From Ciona savignyi (taxonomy: Eukaryota; Chordata; Ascidiacea; Phlebobranchia; Cionidae): DNA of 64,000 nucleotides. The stretch covers positions 163,508 to 227,507 of the forward strand of contig CH003210.1 in NCBI GenBank assembly GCA_000149265.1, read 5' to 3'. Under the pieces are notes generated by a model. It was not told where the DNA came from and made no database searches. It saw nothing but the letters and a program-made list of their open reading frames with translations. Below are positions 1-17,389 of this stretch, one piece after another. Positions within the stretch are counted from its first letter, which is position 1. Every line of letters starts with the position of its first letter. A program made the translations under genes and the position numbers.

Positions 1-8
1 CCGTCAGA

Positions 9-1141
9 TAGGGATGCACAATATAGAATTTCGAATCTTTGAGATTCGAATCTCTAGGGATTCGAATCTTTACAAGCAATTTAATAAGAATAGTTAGGAT
101 TCGAAATTAAAAACGTAAAATATTGGCTGCGATCCAACGCGCAAGAACACGTGTGAGGCCGATTATGCAGACGTCAGCATATCGTTTCAGCAAGCGTGCG
201 ACAGTGGATAACTATGATAAGAAACTTTTGGTGAATCGTCATTGAAGTAAATTCGTAATCTCAAAATTGTAAAATGGCTTCTTCATTCGTATGTAATACC
301 CGTAATGCGTTTCTCCATACCGAAAGTGCATCTATCGTGCGAAAGCGTTCGAACATTTTCTAAAGCGGTAGCTCGGAAATACAACTTGTACAAAGCACAA
401 CAACATTATCTTATTAGTTGTCCCATACACGTGCATCGTGGACAGACGCGCTTAAAACGAACGCACGCACAAAGAAAGTAGGTCACGTTCGCCAGGCTGT
501 AATCACGTGGTTAATCGCACCTTTAAATATGACGCAATTATTCCAATGGCAGAAGAGTTATTAACAGACTAAACACGTTAGTATTTGCAATATATATTTC
601 ACTTAAACAACTATGTTTTCAATAAACACAATGAATGATATCCTATGTATTCAATTTAATGATATCCTATGTGTTATTTAGTTAGGTGATTTTGCAGTGA
701 TTAATTTATTATACTTTTACCAATGTATAACTGTGTTAAATAGTAAATTAATGTTTAATTGTGCAAGGGCATTAATAGCTAGTCTTGATACCAAACTGGT
801 GAAATAAAAATTGTCTGGTGTTAGGAAGCATTTTTCTTAGCCATTCATTTCAACAACAACCTACTAGACTATTATCCTCCCTCATGGCAGATAATGTTTA
901 GAGATGTTACATATGATTAAAAAAATATGTAATGGTAAAATATTGTTGGACTACGTAAATTGCTCTCATCACAGTTTAAAAGCATATGGCTAATTCACTA
1001 TAAATGAGAAATTATATGCACAGCATAGCAAATTTAAATACATGGTAAAACATTCTAGAATAGGATTCGAAATTCTAGATTCGAAATATATTATTCTAGA
1101 ATATTCTAGAATACCTAACTATCCTATATTGTGCATCCCTA
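9..1141. mobile_element. Non-autonomous hAT element, complete
   Basis: Ends are an 18-base perfect inverted repeat (TAGGGATGCACAATATAG). The 8-base target duplication CCGTCAGA is present at 1-8 and 1142-1149. No transposase reading frame is visible. It lies in the CCDC171 intron beyond exon 11. The internal GATTCGAA-type short palindromes near both ends are part of the element. Confidence 0.9.
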
Positions 1142-1194
1142 CCGTCAGATTATCATAGCTATTTTAATGTGTTAAATATAATTAAAACTTTTAG

Positions 1195-1345
1195 TACAAC
1201 CCATTAATCTGCTGGATTCAGGCAATGTCCGTAAAGTGCCTTGCCCAAGGACACTACCGACTAGCTTGCGACCAGTTTCAAACCTTTAACCTTTTGGCTG
1301 AAAGGCGACGCACTAACCAACCAGACTAATCGGTCAGACAAGCGG
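1195..1345 (-). repeat. tRNA-derived SINE, head fragment
   Basis: Minus-strand head part of the common SINE of this window: the segment reading CAATGTCCGTAAAGTGCCTT on the plus strand and the degenerate tRNA-like A/B boxes. Its tail part appears separately near 1750-1900. Confidence 0.7.
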
Positions 1346-1373
1346 CTTTCATGCTGACAACAACTCCACCAAC

Positions 1374-7389
<6,016 letters not shown>

Positions 7390-7471
7390 TGTATAAAAAT
7401 TACCAAAATCAAAATAAAACTGCGCCGACCACACAGACTAAAAGTTCAAAATTTATACCGAAACCGCTAGC

Positions 7472-7481
7472 GTGACGTCAC
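7472..7481. promoter_or_regulatory. CRE-like palindrome upstream of CCDC171
   Basis: GTGACGTCAC, a perfect CREB/ATF-type palindrome, lies 83 bases upstream of the chosen CCDC171 start codon, in a locally less AT-rich stretch. Promoter role is inferred from position. Confidence 0.45.
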
Positions 7482-7645
7482 AAACTAAACGCGTGAATGC
7501 GTTCAAGTATAAATAAACCATAGAATTAATAAACGGATCGTTGAATATGGCAGTCGAGTCGCATCGTGTCACATGCAAACACAATGTAACATTAAAACTA
7601 AAGAAATGTAGAAGATTTTAAATTTGAGGGGAAAAGTACACAAAT

Positions 7646-7850
7646 AGGATAGGATATTCATGTTTATCCCTGTGAATGGGAAACGAAAGAGGCGTTACCA
7701 CACGGGCAATCCTAAGATCACCTGACGCCCACGGTCGGGTTAACGGAGCTAAGTGTCTTTTCCAAAGACACAACGACCAGTTTCAAATCTGCAACCCTTC
7801 TGCTGGTAGGCGACGCACTAACGCACTATACTAATATGTGGGATACTTTA
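7646..7850 (-). repeat. tRNA-derived SINE, partial
   Basis: Minus-strand tail and body fragment upstream of the CCDC171 promoter. Confidence 0.65.
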
Positions 7851-8234
7851 TACAATCGGCAATCATAAGAATGTGAAGTCATTTACTAAACGTTTCTATT
7901 TAAACAAATCAAAACTCTATATTGCATTAGGGGTTGGTGAGTAGTACAACCCGCAATGTAATATCTAAAACGTCGTTTGGGCGGGTTGGGATTGGTATAC
8001 AGTTCAGTATTTCAAATCCTACTTTCCGGACAAGTGTCCTAATTTCTAGCACCAAAGGAGATAAAGCAAAATAACTTCTAAGTGCCGAATTCTTCTATAG
8101 TGCGTAAAAGGAAGGACAGTCGAATTCTGTTTACGTACCAAAGATGGGGGAGCCAATAGCCTATGTGTGATTTTATTCTGATTAGAATTAAACCTATCTT
8201 TAACTTTTTTCCGGAAACTCCCAGTGATCATTAT

Positions 8235-9304
8235 GGGTCCCATTTGGAAAAATGGGACACATATTGTTTTTGTCCGTTTTTTTTTGTCAAAGGTTTGACA
8301 GGCATGGCTTGTGGCTCCAACATCTACCAGAAGGGGTGACGGAATTGCAATGAAATTTAAACATTTGTTAGTGCACATGGTCTAGATATGCAGAAACCAA
8401 AATTTTGGGTAATTTAGCAAGATTTTGTTCTCAATCATGATTGTGACAGGCGTGGCTTGTGGCTCCAACATCTACCAGAAGGGGGTGATTAAATCGCAAT
8501 GAAACTTTGTAATTTGTTAGCGCACATAGTCTAGATATGCAGAAACCAAAATTTTCGGTGATAAATTCAGGGGAATTCCCCTGGGGCGTTAAAAACCAAA
8601 ACGCTATTTTTTTCTAAAAATTTTGCCTTTTTGGGGCATAGCGCTTGACGGGTGTTACAATTTGAATCCGATCTGTCGGAGTGTAAGTGCATTAGTCACT
8701 GATTTAACACTTAGAAGAAATAATTAAATTACCTAGGGAAATACCCCCAAAAATAGGATATGGTCTGAAATCATGATTATGACAAGCATGCCATGTCGCC
8801 CCGACATCTACCAAAAGGAGTAATGAAATCGCAATGAAAATTGGACATTTGTAAGACAACATGGTCTAAATATGCAGAAACCAAAAATTTGGGTAATGAT
8901 TCTAGGAGAATTCCCCTCAGACGTTAAAAAACCAAAACATTTTTTTTCTTATAAATTCGATTTTGTGGCCATAGCGCTTGAACGGCAGCTCTAATTTTAT
9001 TAAAATTTGGTAAAATGTTAAAACATTAGACATTCTGTGCCAATTAAATAAAGAAAACATTTACTGAGGTTAATTCCCATGATGTTCGTAAATTTAAGAC
9101 GTTTACTCTTTATTTAACTAAATATTGAAAATATGTTTGGTATGTTAACTATGGGACCCATGCGTTTATGCTTGCAGAAACAAAATCTACATACTCAGTG
9201 TATAAAATACAAATTATGGTTAGGGACCCTGTAGCATGAATATAGGTTATACAACATGTGTTTTACAAATAGTGGTGGTTAAACACGTGGTTGACACTCT
9301 CTAG
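8235..9304 (+). mobile_element. Unclassified interspersed element, short copy
   Basis: Starts at GGGTCCCATTTGG and ends at TTGACACTCTCTAG. It contains two and a partial copies of a roughly 335-base repeat, each with a core near GAATTCCCCT and one near TGACAGGCATGG. Flanks are TTAT and TTAA. The reverse-complement relative is at 38191-39764. No coding capacity or inverted termini were seen, so the class is unknown. Confidence 0.65.
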
Positions 9305-9461
9305 TTAACAACGTTTTTGTAAAGAAAAAAACAACAATTCCCGTAATAATACATTGAACACTCTCTAGTTCTTATTTACGGATCGTATAATCTTTTTAAA
9401 AAAAGGGCGGTTTAAGGATTGGTTTAGGGACATGTCCGTGTTTGAAATCCTACTTTTGGGG

Positions 9462-9590
9462 AACGGTCGTGTGGCCGAATGGTTAACGCGACCTATACAC
9501 ACACCGAATTACATACAAAAAACGGTCTTAGCAACGAACCTGTTATGGGTTCTAAACTAAAACCGGTAAAAATCCTACTTTTGGGAGTGT
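9462..9590 (+). repeat. Second SINE family, tRNA-Ser/Leu-like head
   Basis: GTGGCCGAATGGTTAACGCG resembles a type-II tRNA A box, followed about 100 bases on by a degenerate GGTTCTAAAC B-box-like segment. Same family as the copies upstream of each receptor gene. Confidence 0.55.
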
Positions 9591-10420
9591 CCTGATTCCC
9601 ATTAAAGGATAAAAGCAAAATAACTTCTATAAAGAAAAAGAGAAAAAAGGGAAGAAAAAAAGAAAAAATAAAGTCTTAGAAAAAGGGAAGGCCGATTCTT
9701 GTTTATACGTACCAAAGATGTGGAACATGATATGTGAGATTTTTTCCAAAAATCCCAACAAATTTAATTCCAATGAAAATAATGATCAGTCTTATTCACT
9801 CACCGTATAAAATAAAAGAAAATGTTCAATCAAGTTAAATCATCTGGATGTGTTAGGTAATATGAATTGGATACGTAATGGAAAATTTTGAGTGAATTAC
9901 GCTGGGGAACAATATGACTACGACCGCCGTTTTTTGAATTTTCGGCGCCAATTCTTCTTTCCCAGCCAATATTTTGGGACTGGCAGGGATCATTCACTAC
10001 AATATTAGGATACCTCTTACCAACCATAGACATTTTCCGGGAATTCCCCCAAAACAGAACCGCACAGAAACCAGCGATTTTTTGCTTTAACGCCCCGTAA
10101 TAACAGGAATAAATATAACTAATTAGTTAATTTTTATCGGGTGTTGCCTAATATGTATTGGATATGCAGTTACAAAACATGGATAAATCAAGTTCACCCG
10201 GAAAAGCTCGCAAAAATATAAAAAAAACATTCATTTTTTGTTGTATTTTTTTATTACTTGCCTTTTTACTGGTAATCAACTAATTTAATTAATATTATTA
10301 TCACTGCAAAACACAAGTTTTAAACCTTCCGACAATAGTTAGACATTTTCATTTATACTGGAATATGTTGTATAATTGTATATCTGCAACACAAATATAA
10401 CTACTGCGCACTCGTTATAA

Positions 10421-10428
10421 GGTATATA

Positions 10429-10466
<38 letters not shown>

Positions 10467-10468
10467 AA
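10421..10468. repeat. (TA)n microsatellite
   Basis: An almost pure TA dinucleotide run with one CA interruption. Confidence 0.95.
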
Positions 10469-10616
10469 AGATATCTACTGACCCGAATTTATCAGATATA
10501 TTGGTTATGGTAAGATAAAGTGAATCATTGTTAAACATAAGCTACCTACACAAAGTAGGGCAAATACAAAAGCCACACTGAGATCACTGTTAAAAAACAG
10601 AATTACTATACATACG

Positions 10617-10916
10617 TCCGGTTGGTCTAGCGGTTAAGTGCGTCGCCTTTCAATCGAAAGGTTGAAGGTGCGAAACTGGTCGCTAGCTAGTCGGTTGTGT
10701 ACTTGGGCAAGGCACTTAACGGACATTGCCTGAACCCAGCGGATTAAAGGGTTCTACCAAATTAAAGGAAATGTCTATCATATACAACACACTGCAATAG
10801 CTCCGGTAACCCGACGATGGGCGCGAGGTGATCTGACGATTGCCCGTGTGATAACCTCCTTGGTTTTCCCATTCACGGGGATAAAGATGAATATCCTATC
10901 CTATCCTATCCTATAC
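10617..10916 (+). repeat. tRNA-derived SINE, full length
   Basis: Well-preserved reference copy of about 300 bases. The A box (GGTCTAGCGGTTAAGTGCG) and B box (GGTTGAAGGTGCGAAAC) are tRNA-like, the unique body contains GGCACTTAACGGACATTGCC, and the tail is (CCTAT)n. Confidence 0.9.
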
Positions 10917-11001
10917 TTTAGTATGGGCCCACAGCTAGCCACGGGACCAGGAATTTAGGTTATACTATATGGCTGTACATAGTTTTGCTTATGGTGAAGA
11001 A

Positions 11002-11268
11002 TAGGGGTCGGTAACCTCTGGAGAGGTTGTTTCATGGCACGCCGCGTAACTTGACATGCACGCAAAATCTATACTATAAGCATGCGCAAATTTAAACTGT
11101 CTACGCTGCACAAAATCAACGTAAGCATACAAAACCAACAGTCTTAATTTGTTATATTTAAATTAGGAAATGTACTATGATAACCGTACATAACAATGGT
11201 TGGCACGCGAAGTTGCTTTTAAAATAATATTAACTGGCACACTGCATGCAATATGTCGCCGACCCCTG
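11002..11268. mobile_element. Short hAT-type MITE
   Basis: Begins TAGGGGTCGGTAACC and ends TCGCCGACCCCTG, the same terminal family as the element at 15990-17356. No clear 8-base target duplication remains. Confidence 0.65.
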
Positions 11269-11272
11269 TAGA

Positions 11273-11555
11273 TCAAGTCCGGGTGGTTTTATATAGACCA
11301 CGTGTCTCATGCGCATGGCGGCCATCTTCGTTCTCCTGTTCTAGCTTCTTCTTGCGTTGTGTACTTAACATGCCGGAGATAATCGAGGCAAAAGCCGACC
11401 CGATCAGGACATAGAAACTACTGCCGAATTGCGACGTAGTGAGGTCTTCCGCAGTAAAAGCAAACATTGCATCTGAAGTCCCGGCGCTGGTGCATGGTAG
11501 TATGAAGCTCGTATTGTCACAACGATTCACGACAGAAGAGTCGATAACTGGTCCA
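11273..11555 (-). CDS. Terminal exon of an unknown single-pass membrane protein
   Basis: An open frame begins after a good acceptor (TATATTATAACAG at about 11556-11568) in phase 2 and runs to a TGA at 11273. The about 93-residue peptide has two cysteines (NRCDNTS and LPCTSAG) and two N-glycosylation-type sites, then a hydrophobic helix (FYVLIGSAFASIISGML), then a basic-acidic tail (STQRKKKLEQENEDGRH). The shape is that of the last exon of a type I membrane protein. No family was recognised. Earlier exons would lie to the right, perhaps starting at the signal-peptide-like exon at 13600-13693; none between was established. Confidence 0.45.
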
Positions 11556-11630
11556 CTGTTATAATATACAGAGTAAATATTGATTAACGGTTGAGCGTAA
11601 ACCAACTAACTGTCGGTTGAAACTACATCG

Positions 11631-11925
11631 TCCGGCCGGTTAGTCTAGTGGTTAAGTGCGTCGCCTTTCAATAGAAAGGTTGCAGGTGTGAAACTGGTCG
11701 CTAGCTAGTCGGTTGTGTCCTTTGGCAGCACACTTTACGGACATTGCCTGAATAGAGCGGATTCAAGGGTCCCACCAAATTGAAGGAACGTGTCTTTCAT
11801 AAACAACACACTACAATAGCGGTAACCCTACAGTGGGCGCGAGGTGATCTGACGATTGCCCGTGTGATAACCCCCTTGGTTTTCCCATTCACGGGGATAA
11901 ACATGAATATCCTATCCTATCCTTG
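11631..11925 (+). repeat. tRNA-derived SINE, full length
   Basis: Same family as 10617-10916, with recognisable A box and (CCTAT)n tail. Falls in the putative intron upstream of the 11273-11555 exon. Confidence 0.88.
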
Positions 11926-12235
11926 GTCGTGCGACCATTTACCAGGGTTTTCAGCCAATGGCGGCATCAACATAGATCTCGCTTGAGGTGAGCAGGGTTC
12001 ACAACAACAGGGGTCAAATAACCTCAGTATCATTTGTTCCATTCGTGGTTTACGGTATAAACCGGTCCTCTAGTCTGTTAGGGTCGATCGGGTTCTGAAA
12101 TGTCTCCACCATTGCTCTGAATTGTATTGTAGTAAATGTGATAAATACTTTGTGATAAATGTGATTATGTTACACAAATCTAGGAATTTTTTAAATATTT
12201 GTAAATGGTTCTTTGTTACACTTTTAGGTGAGGTT

Positions 12236-12701
12236 TGTGGGAATCCCACACGTTTATAATTGTAATATTATATATTTTAACAACTAGATCGCGCCATGCC
12301 ATGTGTCCATATTGTATGCATGGGAACTCGCCATTAATTTCCTGTTTTGGACATTTCAGTCGATGAATTATTTCCCGCGAGTTTTCTGATTAACCGCCAC
12401 GCCTCGTGTATACAACATGTGTTTCCTGTTATGTGTCTTATATAAACTGTATAAGATTTCGTAATATCAGAGAGCATTTTAGTTAGTCTTCCCTTAGACT
12501 AGCTGCTCTCTCATACCTTTAACTCTACCTACCTAACCTATACCTGTACTAACTTAACCTCTACCTACCTAAGCTATGCCTCTTGTGTGCAGTGCTCTTT
12601 ATCTGGCTGCACCTTGCGTAAATACCCAATAAAATACTTAACCTATGTTCACCCTTCTTTTACTCTGGCAAAACTCCGCTAAAAACCAGTTGGTTGCAAC
12701 A
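12236..12701 (+). mobile_element. Solo LTR of an LTR retrotransposon
   Basis: A 466-base segment beginning TGTGGGAATCCCACACG and ending GGTTGCAACA (TG...CA termini), flanked by a 4-base duplication GGTT (12232-12235, 12702-12705). It holds a TATATAAA-like box near 12440 and an AATAAA near 12629. No internal region is present. Probably Gypsy-like by target duplication size; family not certain. Confidence 0.7.
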
Positions 12702-12705
12702 GGTT

Positions 12706-13225
12706 CTCGATAACCTGTAGTCAGCAGCTCTCAACGTTATGCATGAAACGCTTGTATTGATGTAAGCAGCATAAAAACCCAACCGTTCTAAAACATACTA
12801 CAACAGGTCATATAAGTCCAAAGAGGTCTAACGGTGTTTAGCGGAAAGATAAAGAGACTGTCACGAGGAATTCAACTCACGTATTGAGATAAGGCATTGT
12901 AACATATATAAACAGAAAAGTATTTTTACAGGGCTGGATTTCAAGCCTGTGATCGGTTCGTCGACCGTTTTTGTTTAGATTTGGTCTATGTATCAGCCGC
13001 GTTTTTCATCCACAGGACCGTACAAAAACTGGAGCTATCATCCTCATAATAACCATCATTTATTTAAACAAAATTTTGCTGGAAGTTGTAAGTTCTTCTA
13101 AACGAAACGTTTAGTTCTCCTGCTTACTTATTTAGACTTCCAGGTATCTTTAAATGTAAATATGCATACCGTACTAGGCTATATTTATTATTAGCCTATA
13201 ATATTGGATTATTAGAGACATTTTC
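12706..13225. other. Spacer without recognised gene
   Basis: No supported exon was found; short minus-strand frames (for example around 13010-13060) lack convincing splice context. Confidence 0.4.
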
Positions 13226-13229
13226 TTAT

Positions 13230-13445
13230 TGGTGTGTACTTTGGCGAGGCACTTAACGGAAATTGCCTGAACCCAGTGGATTAATGGGTTCTACTAATGT
13301 AAGGGATGGCCTAATCATACACAACACCTTTAAACAGCTCCGATAATCCGACGGTGGGTTCGGGGAAATCTGACGATTACCCCCCACCCTTGTATTAACT
13401 TCCATTGCGTTTTCCATTAGCGGTAATAAACATGAATATCCTTGT
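13230..13445 (+). repeat. tRNA-derived SINE, 3' part
   Basis: Body and tail of the common SINE, diverged, head missing. Confidence 0.65.
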
Positions 13446-13599
13446 CCTAAACAAATATTAAAATCTTTACTACCGTTCTTAACTGTTTGCATGTAACGTT
13501 AATTGTGTACAAACTAATATTATACGGTATACAAACTATACATATATATTATATGTTATATTAAAGATCCGTACTTACAGCGTTAAGTTTCCCATTAAC

Positions 13600-13693
13600 C
13601 AGTGGGGCTTGGAAAGAGAGCAAAGTTCCAGCCAATTTGTAGCATGCACAAAAGTGCGCAAACTATAGCAGTGCTTACTACTTTATTGTCCAT
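13600..13693 (-). CDS. Possible signal-peptide exon (isolated)
   Basis: An ATG at 13693 opens MDNKVVSTAIVCALLCMLQI, a good secretion-signal shape, continuing to FALFPSPTG before a GTTAAT donor at 13599. A stronger donor (GTAAGTACGG, about 13578) lies just beyond an in-frame stop and would need another frame. It could be the first exon of the gene ending at 11273, but linking exons were not found. Confidence 0.3.
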
Positions 13694-14302
13694 AATGCAA
13701 TCTTATCCCATATACTAGACTCGTCTTAGCACTTTCTGATTGCAAAGATAAACTTTATAAAGAAACACTTATATCAATATCACTTGGCATGTATTTCTGC
13801 GTGAAAAAGAAACGTCTCGAATTCCATTTTTTATGTTTATTTTAATTTATACATTTTTTGCCCCAGTTTTAATAATGGCAAATGAAACATATCGCGACAC
13901 AGGAACAGGAAAATACGGCAAAACGAACAGTCGTTAAATCACGTTATTTGAAAAAAAGTGGATATAACTTTTGCCCAAGCAGCGTTCATTCACGCGTTCA
14001 AATGCATTTGAGAGATTTGTCTGGAAATGTGAGATCTTAAAAGTGCCTCGCCTAAAGACACAGCCAGTAAAGCATGTCAGGTAAAATCTAACATGCATTC
14101 ACGCATTTGCTTTGCAGGATTTGTCTAAAAACTGAACGACATCGTTTTTCGAAATTATCTCATCGAATGATGTCATGAAAAGTATTGCTGTGTTCTTTCT
14201 GTAAATTTTAAGTTTTTAAAAATTTTGTTGTGAGATTTTTCCGCGGATACAATCTAACATAATATTTTAAAACTAATTTTTATTCGTTATCCTCTATAAC
14301 AG

Positions 14303-15598
14303 TGGTTCTTAACTTTTTTTGTACCGCGCCTCCCTTGCGCGATAAATGTCAGTTTACGCCCTTCATTTTTAAATAGGGGAAGAGTGGGTAAAATGGGCCC
14401 TTTAGTTGCAAATCGGATTTTTTACTGATATAAAGCCCGCTGGACTTAAGTTTTTCATGTGGTGGAACCTAATACCAAAGTCTTTACACATAACATGTTA
14501 ACTTTCTAATAATTTTTGTTAAATATATTTTATCAACAAAGAAAAATATTTCGTTAGTGGCCCATTTTAGACAAGGGTGTAGTCTAAAATGGGCCCCGGC
14601 CCGTTTTCGACATTAACATTTCGCCAGATAACAGTATCCATATTCGCTTCCCATATAAACAATGTTATTACTTTTCTTTTTATGATGTAGTTTTTTTTTA
14701 ATTTAACACTTTGGATTACAGCAATTACTTTTTATTTAATACCCAGTTACTAGTATACTAATGCAATAACACCTTGCTACTTTAGTGGAAGCATAACTAT
14801 CAATTCATGCTATTAATAGCATTTAGAAAACCCGTTTAGTTTATTGTGAAACACATAATATGAATGTTAGTGCTAAGTCTAGCCCTTTAGTACTGTTAAT
14901 GCTAAGTCTAGCCCCGTTAGTTACCAAATGAACACAGGGGGCCCATATTAGACAGGTGCCAACATACGACTTAAAATCTCTATAAAAAAATTAAAAAAAA
15001 AGAAGTTTTATTTCTACCAGTAAAAGTAGGTCTAGGCTATATAGTTCTATTTAACTACAGTAAAATTTATTTTAGTATTTGATCTTTTCTATTATTTATT
15101 AGCAGAAAACAAAAATTGCAAATTTAGATTCAGACCTTCTCAAACCGAAATAACTACAGAAAACATTGAGTTTGTCGATTTCACGCTCAAACTTCGGTTT
15201 GGAGATTCCATAATTTGATATACTGACACTGGTTTTTGCAGCAAATTTTTATTCTTCAAAATATATTGAAAATTGGAGGGGGCCCATTTTACCCACGTGG
15301 CCCATTTTACCCACTTTTCCCCTACAAAGACAAGGGGTGGGGGTAAACCAAAATACAGCAGCACAATTGATATTTCAGCTATTTTGTTACATCATTTTTC
15401 AGCTATTTTAAGACAGAAAGAAGAAGCGTGTTTTATACATGTTAAAATATTTTTAAAATATTGTAACACAAGTGCTGCAAAAGTTTCGTTTTGTTCGCAA
15501 TGCTCGGATTCTCAAAATTAATAAAAAATGTGTTGTAAATTTGTTAAGGCTCGCGCCCCCCTAAACAATTCTGTACGCCCCCCTGAGAAGGCGTGACT
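14303..15598. mobile_element. hAT-like element remnant, interrupted
   Basis: Left end CAGTGGTTCTTAAC followed by TACCGCGCCTCCC. The right part has the matching GCGCCCCCCTAAACAATTCTG and CGCCCCCCTGAGAAGG segments, but the terminal repeat itself is lost. It is interrupted by the element at 14374-15324. Confidence 0.6.
14374..15324. mobile_element. Non-autonomous terminal-inverted-repeat DNA element
   Basis: Ends TAGGGGAAGAGTGGGTAAAA and its near-perfect inverted copy at 15280-15324, where the inner GGGTAAAATGGGCC part occurs twice. A TA target duplication fits both ends, as for mariner-like elements, but class is not proven. Internal sequence is AT-rich without a transposase frame. Confidence 0.7.
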
Positions 15599-15769
15599 AC
15601 AGAAAAATGTGCATTTTATATTGATTCCAAGGTATTCATTTCCTAGAATTGTTCTTTTCGGCCATTATCGAACATTTCTAAAATTTAAAACAAGGTTTTG
15701 GTTGATATTGAGATATAAGGCTTAATTTAAACTAGTTATTAATGCGCTATGCTAATGCATAATTACTGT

Positions 15770-15970
15770 GTATTGCCTGAACCCTGTAAAATAATGGGTC
15801 CTACCAAATTAAAGGAACGGGTAAATGTAAATCACACACAACACACTGCAATACCCTACACGACCGGTAACACGACGGTGGGCGCGAGATAATCTGACGA
15901 TTGCCCGTGTGTTAGCCTCCTTGATTTTCCCATTCACTGGGATAAACATGAATTTCTTATCCTATCATAG
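15770..15970 (+). repeat. tRNA-derived SINE, 3' part
   Basis: Body and tail copy bordering the left end of the receptor array, in the same relative position as the SINEs at 25195, 35790 and 53185. Confidence 0.7.
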
Positions 15971-15989
15971 CATAGGTATTGGTCTAAAA

Positions 15990-17356
15990 CAGGGGTCGGC
16001 AACCTTTTCATAGTCGCGGGCCAAAACCAAACTCAACAAGATCTCGGCGGGCCGTAATAATTTTTTCAACTCCACAATAACTCTCTACGTTTTGATATCA
16101 TTTCAAGATTGCAAAATCAATTAGAAAAATACATGTTTACTACCTAGTATTATCTAGCGCAGGGATGTCCAACCTTTTATTGTAATGGGCCGCATTGTCA
16201 CTTAAAATAATTCACTGGGCCACAGAACCTATTAAATTTTAATAAAAATAGCAGGGTTCAAAATAATGGTTTTGAAATGATTTGCGAAATGCGCGGATAA
16301 GGAGCGCGCGAAAAAAAGTTTGGGTATGATAAATTACCTTAAACGACCTATATATTTTATAAAGCAAACAGTACCGTTATTAAGTAGTACAGTAAAGATA
16401 AATTGCAATAAACGTAAATTCAAAAGGGGTCTGTCGCATCTCGCCAATCATAAATAAAGGAATCGAGGTATATTAGCGCATAATGGCGATTATTGCCTTG
16501 TGATAGCAATGCTTATTATACGCCAATAATGCAAAGTAAAGCCAAGGTAAATAAATAATGTTATGTTAAAGGCAAACCATGTTATATTAACGTGTTGAGG
16601 ATTTATTATTAAAAGTGCGCGAAATCAGTACCGGTAAGTTATATTTTCGCGATTTTGTTATATTTTGTAATTTGCAAACTTTAGAAAACGGTTCGAGAAT
16701 AGCGATTCGCGATCCCTTAATTCCAACCCTGAATGGGTACATAAAGAAACAATTAAAAGCCAGTAATTTCATATTTGAAAAAGGGAACAAATAACACACA
16801 TATAGAAAGAAACAAAAACTTATTTCTGCAATACAAAGTCAATGAGATAAGTGTTTGTCGTCAGTCGGTTTCTTTCTGCAGTTTGATGTTTACTGCGTCC
16901 CTAAAAGCTGACTGATACATTTGAATTAGGCCATGATTTAAAGTTCAAAATACTACTTGGAGAGAAAGTGACTAGCGGGCCGCACAAAAATCTCAGGTGG
17001 GCCGCACTGCGGCCCGCGGGCCGCAGGTTGGACATCCCTGATCTAGCGTACAGGACTTTATTTAGTCAGGATGCAAACAAATGGAATAGCAAAAACGATG
17101 TCTTTTGTGTCATAATATGTGTGATTACGTCATAATATTACAATTAGATTGCTTCTACTCTCACTTATGCGCATGCCAACAAACACACTTATTGCTTTCT
17201 CTCAAAGCATTTCCTTTGTCTGCGCGTACACATTCTCAATAGACACGGTCAGGCGTATTTTTATTATTGCAGATGACAGTGGGCCGTATTCTATAATACT
17301 TCAGTAAGATGTCTCGGGCCGGATGCGGCCCGCGGGCCGTAGGTTGCCGACCCCTG
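15990..17356. mobile_element. hAT element (outer of a nested pair)
   Basis: Terminal inverted repeats CAGGGGTCGGCAACC and GGTTGCCGACCCCTG, with 8-base target duplication GTCTAAAA at 15982-15989 and 17357-17364. Interior is non-coding and rich in GGGCC-type segments near both ends. It is split by the element at 16160-17040. Confidence 0.92.
16160..17040. mobile_element. hAT element (inner of a nested pair)
   Basis: Terminal inverted repeats CAGGGATGTCCAACC and GGTTGGACATCCCTG, with 8-base target duplication ATCTAGCG at 16152-16159 and 17041-17048. It must be younger than the outer element. No transposase frame. Confidence 0.92.
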
Positions 17357-17389
17357 GTCTAAAAGGTATAAAGATATTTTAATCCGGCA

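Larger units (their letters stand above)
9310..10610. other. AT-rich spacer without recognisable gene
   Basis: Apart from a tRNA-like SINE at 9462-9590 and a (TA)n tract, only short unsupported reading frames are seen. A purine-rich stretch near 9630-9680 is low complexity. Confidence 0.5.

Noticed and set aside
8046-8378. 110-residue minus-strand frame
   Set aside because: Runs across the start of the unclassified repeat and has no domain or splice support.
9140-9304. Helitron end for the unclassified element (CTCTCTAG)
   Set aside because: The other copy ends CTCTCCAG and shows a 4-base target duplication, which Helitrons do not make.
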